From assembly GCA_016787605.1 (NCBI GenBank), contig JAEUUE010000033.1:1-64000 (forward strand): DNA of 64,000 nt. Reading direction: 5' to 3'. The stretch's first letter is position 1. The number at the start of each line of letters is the position of its first letter. Source of the DNA: Cyclobacteriaceae bacterium (lineage in GTDB: Bacteria > Bacteroidota > Bacteroidia > Cytophagales > Cyclobacteriaceae). The position numbers were made by a program, and so were the translations under genes. The notes under the pieces are model-generated. The model saw nothing but the letters and a program-made list of their open reading frames with translations. It did no database searches and was not told where the DNA came from. Shown one piece after another: positions 1 to 9,162 of the stretch.

Positions 1-1241
1 AGGCCGAGCAGCGGGCCGTAGGTATAGCTCGCCACATTAAGTACCGCATCGATCAGCGTCCGTTCATTCAGTTCCTTAAACACGAGAATGATCAGGAGGA
101 AGACGATGGAAAACCCGACGTGAACGATGTTTTTTTGGCGGCGTTTCACGTCTTCGGGTTTGTCTTTGAAATTGAGAAAGTCGATACAAAACGACGTAGT
201 GAGCGCCGCCAGGGCGGAGTCGGCGCTGGCGTAGGAAGAGGCAATGATCCCCAGCAAAAAGAAGATGCCGGCAATCAATCCGAATTCACCCAGGGCCAAC
301 CTGGGAAAGAGTTCGTCACTGGTAACGGGCAAGGGGATGTTTCGTTCGGCGCTATAGATATAAAGCAAGGCCCCCAGCGTGAGGAAGAGCAGGTTGACGA
401 TTACAATGGAGGTGGTCAGCCAGAACATGTTCTTCTGCGCCTCCGGGAGGTTGCGGCAGGTGAGATTCTTTTGCATGAGGTCCTGGTCGAGCCCGGTCAT
501 GGCAATGGCAATGAAGGCCCCGCCGAAGAATTGCTTTGGAAAAAACAGGGGATGGTTGACGTCGTCCAGGTAGAACACCTTAGAAAGGTCGCTGGCATGT
601 ACGGTGTTCACCATTTCACCCAGGGAAAGCCCGAGCCGGTTGGAGATGAGGTACACACAGATGGCGACCGAGGAGACCAGGAAAGTGGTCTGAAACGTGT
701 CGGTCCACACGATGGTTTTGATGCCGCCCTTGAAGGTGTAAATCCAAATGAGGAAGATGGTGATGACAACCGTGATGTAAAAGGGAACATTCCAGGCATC
801 GAAAAGAAAGAGCTGGAGAACGGTGGCTGAAAGGCAAAGACGAAGCGAACTGCCCAGCGTGCGGGACAGGAGAAAAAACGCTGCGCCGGTTTTGTAGGAA
901 TACCGGTCAAAACGCTTTTCCAGGTAGGTGTAAATCGAAACGAGGTTGAGCCGATAGTAAAGCGGCATGAGGACGGTCATGATTACGGCGTAGCCGAGGA
1001 TGTAGCCCAGCACCACCTGGAAATAGCCGAACCCGGTCTTTCCGACGTTTCCGGGAACCGACACAAAGGTGATTCCCGACAAAGAGGCGCCGATCATACC
1101 AAAGGCCACCAGGTACCAGGGCGACTGACGGTTGGCGGTGAAAAACGTGTCGGTCGTAGCCCCGCGGGAGGTGATCACCGAGATAAGAATCAGGGCGGAA
1201 AAATAGATGACCATGACGGTCAGCACCAGCAAGGGGCTCAT
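1..1241 (-). CDS. Sodium:solute symporter (SSS family), 3' end cut by window
   Basis: The minus-strand frame is open from an ATG at 1239-1241 to the window edge, giving about 413 residues with no stop. The translation is a multi-spanning membrane protein. Residues about 33-64 (FFTANRQSPWYLVAFGMIG followed by SGITFVSVPG) match the typical SSS segment covering TM1-TM2, and repeated hydrophobic helices follow. Family members cotransport Na+ with sugars, amino acids, sialic acid or other small solutes across the inner membrane. The substrate cannot be read from the sequence. It is divergent from clpS. Only the C-terminal helices are missing, lost at the window edge. The family assignment is firm; the substrate is unknown. 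Confidence 0.85.
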   Translation of the reverse strand, partial: MSPLLVLTVMVIYFSALILISVITSRGATTDTFFTANRQSPWYLVAFGMIGASLSGITFVSVPGNVGKTGFGYFQVVLGYILGYAVIMTVLMPLYYRLNLVSIYTYLEKRFDRYSYKTGAAFFLLSRTLGSSLRLCLSATVLQLFLFDAWNVPFYITVVITIFLIWIYTFKGGIKTIVWTDTFQTTFLVSSVAICVYLISNRLGLSLGEMVNTVHASDLSKVFYLDDVNHPLFFPKQFFGGAFIAIAMTGLDQDLMQKNLTCRNLPEAQKNMFWLTTSIVIVNLLFLTLGALLYIYSAERNIPLPVTSDELFPRLALGEFGLIAGIFFLLGIIASSYASADSALAALTTSFCIDFLNFKDKPEDVKRRQKNIVHVGFSIVFLLIILVFKELNERTLIDAVLNVASYTYGPLLG

Positions 1242-1278
1242 GGACGCGGTTTAAAGGGCCAAACTTGCCAAAATTTTT

Positions 1279-1286
1279 TACTTTTG
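1279..1286 (+). promoter_or_regulatory. Bacteroidota -7 promoter box before clpS
   Basis: TACTTTTG matches the TAnnTTTG -7 consensus of Bacteroidota primary sigma promoters. No clear TTG element lies 19 bp upstream. It ends 33 bp before the ATG at 1320, which argues against an upstream TTG start at 1284 that would overlap the box. Confidence 0.45.
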
Positions 1287-1319
1287 GAACCTGCAAGAGC
1301 AACAATTTGTCATTGCGCC

Positions 1320-1616
1320 ATGGGCACTGTGGAGAAAGGCACCAAGCCGTTGTACGAGGAAGAGATCGGCGTTGAATTGCTGGAGGAGGATGTTGACCTT
1401 CGGGAGCTCGTTGTGTTCAACGACGACATCAACACGTTTGAACACGTGATCCATACGTTGATCCGGGTTTGCAAGCATACCGTGGAACAGGCGGAGCAAT
1501 GCACGTGGCTCATTCACCATAAAGGAAAATGCACGGTAAAGTCTGGCTCGTACGAAGAGCTGAAACCCTTCCGCGACGGTATTTGTGAGGCAGGCATTGA
1601 CGCCAAGATTCTCTAG
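1320..1616 (+). CDS. clpS: ATP-dependent Clp protease adaptor ClpS
   Basis: A 98-residue protein whose core carries the ClpS motif VVFNDDINTFEHVI and, further on, the H-x-x-G-K element (HHKGKCTVKSG). ClpS binds the N-domain of ClpA/ClpC and delivers N-degron substrates to the Clp protease in the cytoplasm. The ATG at 1320 is preferred to an in-frame TTG at 1284 because the latter lies inside the probable promoter. recR follows 8 bp after the stop, so the two are likely cotranscribed. The Cys-rich helix (EQCTWLIHH) replaces the more usual Ala-rich sequence but the fold signature is intact. Confidence 0.88.
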   Translation: MGTVEKGTKPLYEEEIGVELLEEDVDLRELVVFNDDINTFEHVIHTLIRVCKHTVEQAEQCTWLIHHKGKCTVKSGSYEELKPFRDGICEAGIDAKIL

Positions 1617-1624
1617 CCGTCCCC

Positions 1625-2230
1625 ATGGAGTATCCTTCCAAATTGATTGAAGATGCCGTCAGCGAGGTAGCCAAGCTTCCGGGCATTGGCAAGAAGACCG
1701 CGCTTCGTCTGGTGCTCCACCTGGTGAAGGAGAAGGAAGACAAAACCACCGCCCTCACGGAGGCCCTCAACCGCCTGCGCAGCCAGATCCGGTTTTGCAA
1801 GACCTGCCATACCATTTCCGACGGAGAAGAGTGCGTGATTTGTTCCAATCCCCGCCGCGATCACAGCATCGTTTGCGTGGTGGAAGAAAGCAAGGACGTG
1901 ATGGCTATTGAAAATACAGCCCAGTATACCGGGGTGTATCATGTGCTGGGCGGAATCATTTCGCCCATTCAGGGCGTGGGACCCGGCGAGCTGACCATCG
2001 AATCCCTGCTGGGCAGGGTATCCGGAGGGAAGGACATCAAGGAGATCATTCTCGCGCTTAGCCCGACGATGGAAGGCGACACCACTGCCTTTTATTTGCA
2101 CCGCCGGCTCAAAGACTTCCCGGTAAAAATCACCTCCATTGCCAGGGGAATCCCCATGGGCGGCGACCTGGAATACGCCGACGAGATCACCCTGGGCCGC
2201 AGCATCACCGCCCGCGTACTCTTTAGCTGA
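1625..2230 (+). CDS. recR: Recombination protein RecR
   Basis: A 201-residue protein of standard RecR length. It has the helix-hairpin-helix LPGIGKKTALRL at residues 18-29, a four-cysteine zinc finger (Cys58, 61, 70, 73) and a Toprim domain from about residue 81. RecR forms a DNA clamp with RecO (and RecF) that loads RecA onto SSB-coated gapped DNA. It lies 8 bp downstream of clpS on the same strand. All landmark residues are present, so the call is secure. Confidence 0.96.
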   Translation: MEYPSKLIEDAVSEVAKLPGIGKKTALRLVLHLVKEKEDKTTALTEALNRLRSQIRFCKTCHTISDGEECVICSNPRRDHSIVCVVEESKDVMAIENTAQYTGVYHVLGGIISPIQGVGPGELTIESLLGRVSGGKDIKEIILALSPTMEGDTTAFYLHRRLKDFPVKITSIARGIPMGGDLEYADEITLGRSITARVLFS

Positions 2231-2282
2231 GTTCTTCTCTTTCAGTTGCTAACATGGGCCAATAATTCCGTTCTTTGCGCCC

Positions 2283-3506
2283 ATGACGCATCACCTGTCC
2301 AGAAGAATTGAATCCATTGAGGAGTCGGCCACGCTAGCCATGGCGAGCAAAGCCCGCGAATACAAGGCCAAAGGCATCGACGTGATCAACCTGAGCCTTG
2401 GAGAACCGGACTTCAAAACACCGGCCCACATTTGCGAAGCGGCCAAAAAGGCCATTGACGAAGGCAAGTACTTTGCCTACCCGCCAGTGGCCGGCTACCA
2501 GGACCTCCGCGAAGCCATTGCCGCCAAATACCAGAAGGAGAACCGGGTTCCCTACCGCGCTGAAAACATCGTGGTTTCCAACGGGGCCAAGCAGTCGATT
2601 GCCAACGTGATTTTTGCGTTGATCAATCCCGGCGACGAAGTGATCGTTTTTTCTCCCTACTGGGTGAGCTACGACGCTATCATACGCCTGGCTGAAGGAA
2701 CACCGGTCATCGTCAGCGGCACTCTCGAGAATGATTTCAAGGTATCGGCCAAACAGCTTGAGCAGGCGATCACCCCGAAGACCAAGGCTGTCATCTTTTC
2801 CTCCCCCTGTAATCCCACCGGCTCCGTATTTTCCCGGGCGGAACTGCAGGCGATCGCCGACGTGGTGCTTCATCATCCCAACCTCCTGGTGATTGCAGAT
2901 GAGATCTACGAGCACATCAATTTCACCGGCGATCAGACCAGTATCGGCTCCCTGCCCGGCATGTTTGAGCGCACCATTACCGTCAACGGTTTTGCCAAAG
3001 GCTATGCCATGACCGGCTGGCGCGTAGGATACATCGGGGCGCCCAAATGGATTGCGGACGGAGCGATCAAGATGCAAGGCCAGCTCACCTCGGCAAACTG
3101 CTCCATCGCCCAGCGCGCGGCGCTCGCCGCCATCGCCGGCGACATCACGCCGACTCAGAAAATGGTGGACGAGTACCGGAAGCGCCGGGAACTCGTGTAT
3201 AAACTTCTTAAGGAGATTCCCGGGGTCAAGGCCAACTATCCGCAGGGCGCCTTTTATTTCTTCCCTGACATCTCACACTTCATCGGCAAGTCAGACGGCA
3301 GTTACACGATCCAGAACGGGGATGACCTTTGCTTATATCTTCTCGACAAGGCTCATGTATCGCTGGTTCCGGGCGGTGCTTTTGGCGATCCCAATTGTAT
3401 CCGTATTTCCTATGCGGCCTCGGAAAAGGATCTCGTGGAAGCTCTGCGCCGGTTGAAAGAAGTGCTCGCGGGTCTCAAACAGGCAGATCATGCAATCGTG
3501 GGCTGA
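2283..3506 (+). CDS. Pyridoxal-phosphate aminotransferase, aspartate aminotransferase type (class I)
   Basis: A 407-residue fold-type I aminotransferase of subgroup I-gamma. Visible landmarks are the G-E-P-D-F substrate loop (40-44), NPTG (177-180), the ADEIYE strand with the PLP-ring Asp (205-210), the Schiff-base lysine Lys239 in NGFAKGYAMTGWRVGY, and a C-terminal RISYA segment carrying the carboxylate-binding Arg. It most likely interconverts aspartate and 2-oxoglutarate with oxaloacetate and glutamate. Related enzymes also act on prephenate or aromatic acids, so the exact substrate is open. Its stop overlaps the start of the heptose kinase by 17 bp, implying coupling. Confidence 0.9.
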   Translation: MTHHLSRRIESIEESATLAMASKAREYKAKGIDVINLSLGEPDFKTPAHICEAAKKAIDEGKYFAYPPVAGYQDLREAIAAKYQKENRVPYRAENIVVSNGAKQSIANVIFALINPGDEVIVFSPYWVSYDAIIRLAEGTPVIVSGTLENDFKVSAKQLEQAITPKTKAVIFSSPCNPTGSVFSRAELQAIADVVLHHPNLLVIADEIYEHINFTGDQTSIGSLPGMFERTITVNGFAKGYAMTGWRVGYIGAPKWIADGAIKMQGQLTSANCSIAQRAALAAIAGDITPTQKMVDEYRKRRELVYKLLKEIPGVKANYPQGAFYFFPDISHFIGKSDGSYTIQNGDDLCLYLLDKAHVSLVPGGAFGDPNCIRISYAASEKDLVEALRRLKEVLAGLKQADHAIVG

Positions 3507-4470
3507 CGTTTTCGGCCGCTTTTCAAAGCTGCGCGTTCTCATCATCGGTGATGTGATGATCGATGCCTACATCTGGGGCGTTGTGGAGCGCATTTCCCCG
3601 GAGGCTCCCGTTCCCGTGATCCATGTGACCAGGCGTGATTGGCGACTGGGTGGGGCGGCCAACGTGGCGCTGAATGTTCTTTCCCTGGGGGCTACGCCCG
3701 TGCTCTGTGCCCTGGCGGCCCCTGATGAAAACGGGAAGCGACTGATGCAACTGCTCAAGGAGAAAAACCTCAGCCAGGAGGGTATTGTGATGAGTTCTAT
3801 TCGTCCCACCACGGTGAAAGAGCGCGTGATCGCCGCCCACCAGCACGTGGTGCGGATCGATGATGAGTCGGACCAGGTGGCCACGGCTGCCGAGTCAAAG
3901 GATCTGCTGGCCCGGGTGACTCAACTGATTGGGCAGTGTGACGTCGTCATTTTCGAGGACTATGACAAAGGGGTGATCACGCCAGAGCTTATTGCATCCA
4001 CGGTTCAACTGGCCAACGCGCGAAACATCCCGGTGGTTGTTGATCCGAAGAAGAGAAACTTTTTGCACTACAAGGGCGTCACGCTCTTCAAGCCCAATGT
4101 GAAGGAGATGCGGGAGGGGCTGAAGATTGACCTCGACCCCAGGGACCTGGGCTCCATTCGCTCGGCGGTACAGCAACTGAAGCACCGCATGGATGTGGAA
4201 GGAGTCATGCTCACCATGTCAGAGCACGGGGTCTATATTGATCACGACGGCGTGGAGCAGCTCTTACCCGCCCACAAGCGGGAGATTGCCGATGTATCCG
4301 GTGCGGGCGATACGGTGGTCAGCATTGCGGCTCTTTGCGTGGCCCTGAAACTCCCGGCGAAGGAGGTTGCCTACTTGTCCAACCTGGGTGGCGGACTGGT
4401 GTGTCAGCACGTGGGCGTGGTGCCGATTGACCGAAAGGAATTGCTGGACGAGGCGATGGCGGCCTCCTGA
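3490..4470 (+). CDS. rfaE1: D-glycero-beta-D-manno-heptose-7-phosphate kinase (RfaE domain I)
   Basis: A 326-residue PfkB/ribokinase-fold kinase. The N-terminal VVERISPEAPVPVI segment, GGAANVA (54-60) and the PfkB signature DVSGAGDT (268-275, catalytic Asp274) are those of the kinase half of HldE/RfaE. The cytidylyltransferase half of the E. coli enzyme is absent, so this is the stand-alone HldA-type enzyme. It should phosphorylate heptose-7-phosphate on the way to ADP-heptose for the lipopolysaccharide core. Its start lies within the end of the aminotransferase gene, and its stop abuts the convergent HTH gene with no spacer. Confidence 0.88.
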   Translation: MQSWADVFGRFSKLRVLIIGDVMIDAYIWGVVERISPEAPVPVIHVTRRDWRLGGAANVALNVLSLGATPVLCALAAPDENGKRLMQLLKEKNLSQEGIVMSSIRPTTVKERVIAAHQHVVRIDDESDQVATAAESKDLLARVTQLIGQCDVVIFEDYDKGVITPELIASTVQLANARNIPVVVDPKKRNFLHYKGVTLFKPNVKEMREGLKIDLDPRDLGSIRSAVQQLKHRMDVEGVMLTMSEHGVYIDHDGVEQLLPAHKREIADVSGAGDTVVSIAALCVALKLPAKEVAYLSNLGGGLVCQHVGVVPIDRKELLDEAMAAS

Positions 4471-5460
4471 TCAACTGACGTGGGCGCGTGTTTCCTCCAC
4501 GTGCCCGGAAACCCGGTTGAAAAACTTTGCCCTTTCTTTTTGTGCGTTAAGGCTGAGTAGCGTCGAGCGCCTGATGACGTTTTGAATGTGCTGCTCGGTC
4601 TGGTGACAAAAGAAGGGATGTGATGTGGCCAGGAGATCGAAGTTGTTGGCCGTTACAAACGTAACCCGCTTTTCCCCCATCTTGAAGAGGATGGTATTGT
4701 CACCAATCAGGATTTCATTATGGTAGATGTCAAACTTGGCGGAGGTGGCATCCGGCCCCTTCCTGGCATTTTCAGCCTGGTAGCTGAGGCGTTCAAGGAG
4801 ACGCTGGCAGTCGTCACACAATCGGACCGCATCTTTCCTGTCTTGAAATAGCCCGCAATCCAACGTGAACTCGATGTTACGAAGCGTAGCCGTCAGGGCT
4901 TCCTGGCTCAGGATTTCGGTGCTTGGAATGGCGGCATATTTGTCCCAGATGCGATTCCCCAGGCTCAGCAGTTCCTGGGGTATCACCCCGGCATGAAATT
5001 TCTCCTGGGTACCCGATGTATTTTGGGCAAACGTCTGGAACCAGAAGTACATCTTGAATGCCGACAGCAGGGGATACTGGAAATAGTGGAAAATCGGAAG
5101 GTCTTTGGCGTGGTAGATGAGTTCCTTCTCGGCGAATTGGCTGATCATTTGCAGGTTGTCATAAATGGAATGCAGCCATTTCTCAAAAGAGAAATTTCCT
5201 GAGTTCAGGGATCGTACCTGAAACGTAACCATCTCGGAAGAAGGCGAGAGCGCCTGATCGAGGGAAAGCCGGAAGTGATCGCACAGTTTTTTTACCTCAT
5301 CCAGCGACAACAACGTTTCTCCGCGGATGCGACGGTATGCACTGTCGCGGCTAATGCTAAGAACCTCGGACAGTTCGTCGGCAAAACTGATCGATTGAGG
5401 CAGCCGATTACGGACCTCGTTGAGAAACGACGATTGTACGGTTTCTTTTTGATTGGTCAC
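4471..5460 (-). CDS. Helix-turn-helix transcriptional regulator with unknown C-terminal domain
   Basis: A 329-residue protein. Residues about 24-70 (SISFADELSEVLSISRDSAY then RRIRGETLLSLDEVKKLCDH) form a Cro/XRE-like helix-turn-helix in which recognition-helix residues SRDSAYRRIRG follow the turn. The remaining 260 residues are helical, with a Cys-x2-Cys pair near residue 220 (LCDDCQRL), and show no domain I can name. It is probably a cytoplasmic DNA-binding regulator. The gene is monocistronic: it converges with rfaE1 and has a long empty region upstream, so its targets cannot be inferred. A 7/8 match to a minus-strand TAnnTTTG box lies near 5491-5498. Confidence 0.6.
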   Translation of the reverse strand: MTNQKETVQSSFLNEVRNRLPQSISFADELSEVLSISRDSAYRRIRGETLLSLDEVKKLCDHFRLSLDQALSPSSEMVTFQVRSLNSGNFSFEKWLHSIYDNLQMISQFAEKELIYHAKDLPIFHYFQYPLLSAFKMYFWFQTFAQNTSGTQEKFHAGVIPQELLSLGNRIWDKYAAIPSTEILSQEALTATLRNIEFTLDCGLFQDRKDAVRLCDDCQRLLERLSYQAENARKGPDATSAKFDIYHNEILIGDNTILFKMGEKRVTFVTANNFDLLATSHPFFCHQTEQHIQNVIRRSTLLSLNAQKERAKFFNRVSGHVEETRAHVS

Positions 5461-5899
5461 GGGTGGGGGGTTGGGGTATAGAAATATAGCCGAAAATAGG
5501 GCGAATTAAAAATGAGCTATCATCGGGTCAGAAGTTGCCGGTCAGGTCTTGGTTTTTACTGGCAATAAACCCCCTCCACGTGTGAGTGAAGTGCCCCTTG
5601 TACGGAAAATCGCCACCCCATCCTGATTTTATTGGAAATTATCCCAAGGCAAAGTCAACTCTTTACAGAATTGGAGTTTCATTGGCGATTAGAGCCCTCC
5701 CGGGACATCAGGAATGGTGCTAATTCCCTTTCGTGGAACATCGATGTACGGAGATGCATCATGTTTTGCTACAGCATCGGCAGGTCATCGCATGATGTAC
5801 GAGGCACCGCATTTTGCTGGCGTGGTCGTGCGCATTCTTTGAAGGCAGAAATCAACGGTTGGAGTCCACCTTTCGGTCGTGAACCAGAGACGTACGACT
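5461..5899. other. Long intergenic region, no convincing gene
   Basis: About 440 bp between the divergent HTH gene and the outer-membrane candidate. The only sizeable open frame (from 5632, +) has a composition typical of non-coding translation, rich in Arg, Ser, Cys and Trp, and it runs through the start of the next gene. I found no tRNA fold, no long inverted repeat and no perfect TAnnTTTG box on the plus strand. Confidence 0.5.
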
Positions 5900-6622
5900 A
5901 TGAAAAAAAGGACCAACCAAATCATCGAGTGGAACGAAGCAAAAGCTTCCCGCAAACCAGGAGCATGGTCACGCAAACTGCTTGTTATTTTGATGGCGTC
6001 GATCGGATTGTTTGTCCGCTGCGCCCCGGTGGCCTACGAGTTGCAGAGTGCAAGAACAGCCGGTAAAGATCAGCTGGAAATTACCCCGAGTTATACACAA
6101 GTTCTTGACTTGGAAACGAAAACGTCGCCGGAGAAGGGTGCCGTATCCACGCCGGCATCAGCCCGGGCATTGGGGATACAGGCGGCCTATGGATTGTCGG
6201 AGAAGTGTGACCTGCGCTTCAGGTCGGTTCACTTCTATTCACCGGTTTCGCATAAGACAGTTTTTTCTGCGGGGATCAAGGTCAGCCTGCTCAAAGAGCG
6301 CATGGCAGCCTATTTCCCGATCTGGTTTGTGGATTTTCGCCCGGCCCAGTTTCAGCCAACGCTTCTTGTCAGTTTTCCCCTTGTGAAAAACAAAGTGGAA
6401 TTGAATCCATCCGGAAAAGTGTTGCTTACGCTGGCGGGTGTGAATCCCATGACGGGGTTGCTGGTGGCTGCTAATCTGGGGTTTGCCGTGAGCACCAATC
6501 TCTCCCGGTGGGCACTTCGGCCTGAGTACAGCCTCATTCATCAGCGAGGCAAGGCTTGGGCGGGAAGCATCAGCATTGGTTTAACATTCAAATTGAACGG
6601 GTTGCGCCGGCATAAGCAATAG
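5900..6622 (+). CDS. Probable outer-membrane beta-barrel protein of unknown function
   Basis: A 240-residue product from ATG 5900 (an in-frame GTG at 5879 is the alternative). A basic N-terminal region of about 26 residues precedes a hydrophobic stretch (KLLVILMASIGLFV, residues 26-39), then RC-APVAY. The rest alternates hydrophobic and polar residues in beta-strand style (for example LGIQAAYGLSEKCDLRFRS) and ends in a hydrophobic strand, ISIGLTFKLNG. This resembles small Bacteroidota lipoprotein/barrel proteins, but the residue before Cys41 is Arg, which does not fit a lipobox. No function is recognised. It is flanked by a convergent CarboxypepD_reg gene. Confidence 0.5.
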   Translation: MKKRTNQIIEWNEAKASRKPGAWSRKLLVILMASIGLFVRCAPVAYELQSARTAGKDQLEITPSYTQVLDLETKTSPEKGAVSTPASARALGIQAAYGLSEKCDLRFRSVHFYSPVSHKTVFSAGIKVSLLKERMAAYFPIWFVDFRPAQFQPTLLVSFPLVKNKVELNPSGKVLLTLAGVNPMTGLLVAANLGFAVSTNLSRWALRPEYSLIHQRGKAWAGSISIGLTFKLNGLRRHKQ

Positions 6623-6654
6623 GCCGCAACCGCACCGGAGAGCACCCGTGAATC

Positions 6655-7872
6655 CTATTTCTTCTCGAACTGCTCCTCCAGCGATTGTTCGAGTTCCAGA
6701 TCCGCAATAATTTTGGCATCCAGCGGACTCTGCTTGATCACATTATAGTTGTCCCAGAAGGCCTTGTTATACGGCAGATCCTGGTACTGCAGCCCGTAGC
6801 GTCGCATCTTCCGGGTGACCGGGATTCGTTCATCCGGTTCTGGATAGACCCGATTCACCATAAGGTATTGGGACAGTTCGGTTTCAAAACGAAGGCTGTC
6901 CGTTTGCAGGTCATGCCAGTTGATTCGGGAGAGAACCTCGATGTAGTTCAGGTACAGTTTTCCCTGGTAGTATTTGTAGTCGATGGTCTTCTTCAGTCCA
7001 ACAAATTTGCTCACCAGTCCGCGTTTTTTGGTAATCGGCTGTACGGTGTTGTTTTCGTACTCCATTCGGAGAACACCAAACGTCTTCTGGTCGATGTACA
7101 AACGAAGCAGGTAGTCTTGTGTGTGCGCAACAACGTAGACGTCGTGCCCGTCATAGGTGGTGTTCTTTTCCCGGGTAAGGCGGTCGTAAAACACCTGCTC
7201 CTCCGGGAACTGGCGATATCGGATATTGTTGTGCAGGAGCACTTCTTCCAGGAGGTTGTCCTCGTCAAAGTAGCTGGTGAACCGATGGCTGTAACCGAGA
7301 CTGCGTCGCACCTCCAGGAGTTGTACCCGCTCGCGCAGTTTGGATTTGTTGCGGGGCTCACGGAAATCCTCATCGTAGATTTTGATCGCCGCTTCCAGCA
7401 GGCTGATGTATCGGTCGGCCACCTTTTTGATGTCGCGATAGAATCCGTCAACCAGGTACGGAGAGCCCGGGTAATTGCCTTCCATCCGACGCAACGCGAT
7501 CTGCATAATATCGCCCCCCGACAGCGAGTCGGCAACCACCAGGGCGTTAAGCATGGTGTTGGATCGTTCCAGTGGGATTTCGTTAACGTCCTCCTTGAGT
7601 AACAGGGAGACTTCGGCGGTATAGTTAAGGTAACCGACCATGCTGATGACCATGGTTTCGCCGATGAGATCAGGGGGGATATGAAAATCGAATTCTCCCA
7701 GGGAATTGGCCACCGTGCCATACGGGTGTCCCTGGAGGCCGATCGAAGCATAGGAAAGCGGCTCCTTGGTTTCCTCGTCCGTAACCCGGCCGGAGAGCGT
7801 AAGCATTTGCCCCACAGCGGGAACGAAGAGGACGCAGAGAAGAATCCCGACGAAAATTGTTCGCATGCCCAC
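6655..7872 (-). CDS. Exported CarboxypepD_reg-like domain protein
   Basis: A 405-residue exported protein with a signal peptide at 1-21 (cut after VPAVGQ). A carboxypeptidase-regulatory-like beta-sandwich follows at about 25-105 (LSGRVTDEETKEPLSYASIG, then NSLGEFDFHIP). The C-terminal 300 residues carry no domain I can name; they contain the pattern DIMQIALRRMEGNYPGSPYL, similar to the region after this domain in DUF5686 proteins. It is probably a periplasmic or outer-membrane-associated protein. It diverges from the histidine kinase gene at 8041, and a 7/8 promoter box (TACCTTTA on the minus strand) lies at 7884-7891. Confidence 0.75.
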   Translation of the reverse strand: MGMRTIFVGILLCVLFVPAVGQMLTLSGRVTDEETKEPLSYASIGLQGHPYGTVANSLGEFDFHIPPDLIGETMVISMVGYLNYTAEVSLLLKEDVNEIPLERSNTMLNALVVADSLSGGDIMQIALRRMEGNYPGSPYLVDGFYRDIKKVADRYISLLEAAIKIYDEDFREPRNKSKLRERVQLLEVRRSLGYSHRFTSYFDEDNLLEEVLLHNNIRYRQFPEEQVFYDRLTREKNTTYDGHDVYVVAHTQDYLLRLYIDQKTFGVLRMEYENNTVQPITKKRGLVSKFVGLKKTIDYKYYQGKLYLNYIEVLSRINWHDLQTDSLRFETELSQYLMVNRVYPEPDERIPVTRKMRRYGLQYQDLPYNKAFWDNYNVIKQSPLDAKIIADLELEQSLEEQFEKK

Positions 7873-8040
7873 GATCGTAATTTTAAAGGTACGGCTTTGT
7901 GCGGAATCACACTTTTGCCATTCGGCGACAATAGCGGCCTTTTGGCGCCCGTAGAGGACGATTTAACCCTGAAAGCGTACTTATCTCTAAATTTATACTG
8001 GAGTTTACATTTTCTTGTCGGGAAGGAATTCATCCGTATC

Positions 8041-9162
8041 ATGCGCTGGCTGGACCACATACCTAAAATCTGGAAAAGGGCTTATGTCCTGATCTGCGTT
8101 TGGTATGCCATCAACTTTGCCATCAGCACCTTTTTCGAGTGGAAGCTGCGACGGCCATTCAGCTATGTGCTGTGGAATGGCCTTTACTTGTGGGAGGCAC
8201 TGTGCATTTTAATCCTGCTCATCTTCCTGTATTCACACTGGTTGTTCCGGTTCCGCCCGGTGACCCAGGTGATCGGGCACGCCGTGGGGATCGTGACCTT
8301 TTTCCTCCTGATGGGGACCCTGTCCTACTACTTTACGGATTACATGGATGGTCTGGTGTACTTTGAAAACTGGAAGGAGTTCATGGTGGAACTTCTGAAC
8401 TGGGATGCGCTTCGTTTTTACGATCAGTACATCATCACGGTGGCTGTCTATTATGTGATTTCCTATTTCCAGGGGCTCCAGCGAAAGGAGAGCGAAAAGA
8501 CGGAATTGATCCTCAAGAACAAGGAGATGGAAATTTCCCTGCTGAAATCCCAGATCAATCCTCACTTCCTGTTCAATACCCTCAACTCCATCTCCACCCT
8601 GATGCATACCAGCAAGGATCAGGCCCGGAGAGTGATTACTCAATTGTCGGACATCTTCCGGTACGCGCTGGATTCTCATTCCGGCAGGCTGGTCAAGCTG
8701 GCGGAGGAAGTGGATTTCATCGAAAGCTACATCCGCATTCAGCAAGTGAGATTTGGCGAGCGCCTCAAATTCGAAAAGGAGATTGACCCGGCATGCCTCG
8801 AACTCAGCATTCCTCCGATGATCCTGCAACCCTTGGTTGAGAATTCAGTGAAGTATGGCATTGGGCCCAAGGAGGAGGGAGGGACGATCACCCTCCGTAT
8901 TCGTCGTGAGCTGAACGGTGTGTACTTCGAAGTGAGTGACAATGGGCTGGGCATTCACGCCAAGAAAGTCATGGATGGCAGCTCCAGCGGGGTGGGCATG
9001 AAGAATACGGACATGCGATTGAAAAGCTATTATGGACCTTCGGCAGCGCTCCGGGTAGTCGTTGGTCAGCACGGGTACTCCGTGAGTTTCGTGATTCCCG
9101 TGCTGGGGTCATTGGAAAAGCCCCCGGCCTTATCTGAACCTTTAGAAAAGCAACTAATATGA
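8041..9162 (+). CDS. LytS-family sensor histidine kinase
   Basis: A 373-residue kinase from ATG 8041; the longer open frame upstream runs through the 5' end of the divergent gene and is not used. Four membrane helices lie at about 14-31, 46-64, 76-100 and 128-144. A short coiled coil follows, then the His_kinase domain with the phosphoacceptor His175 in SQINPHFLFNTLNS, an N box LVENSVKYG (265-273) and the G box DNGLGI (300-305). It has no separate extracytoplasmic sensor domain. It overlaps the LytTR regulator by 4 bp (ATGA), so the two form a two-component pair. The signal sensed is unknown. Confidence 0.92.
   Translation: MRWLDHIPKIWKRAYVLICVWYAINFAISTFFEWKLRRPFSYVLWNGLYLWEALCILILLIFLYSHWLFRFRPVTQVIGHAVGIVTFFLLMGTLSYYFTDYMDGLVYFENWKEFMVELLNWDALRFYDQYIITVAVYYVISYFQGLQRKESEKTELILKNKEMEISLLKSQINPHFLFNTLNSISTLMHTSKDQARRVITQLSDIFRYALDSHSGRLVKLAEEVDFIESYIRIQQVRFGERLKFEKEIDPACLELSIPPMILQPLVENSVKYGIGPKEEGGTITLRIRRELNGVYFEVSDNGLGIHAKKVMDGSSSGVGMKNTDMRLKSYYGPSAALRVVVGQHGYSVSFVIPVLGSLEKPPALSEPLEKQLI

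Noticed and set aside
120..830. Plus-strand open frame of 236 codons at the window start
   Set aside because: It is antisense to the continuous sodium:solute symporter frame, which has clear family motifs; the plus-strand translation is low-complexity and unlike a protein.
5632..6066. Plus-strand open frame of 144 codons
   Set aside because: Its composition (high Arg, Ser, Cys, Trp) and its overlap with the outer-membrane candidate in another frame suggest non-coding sequence.
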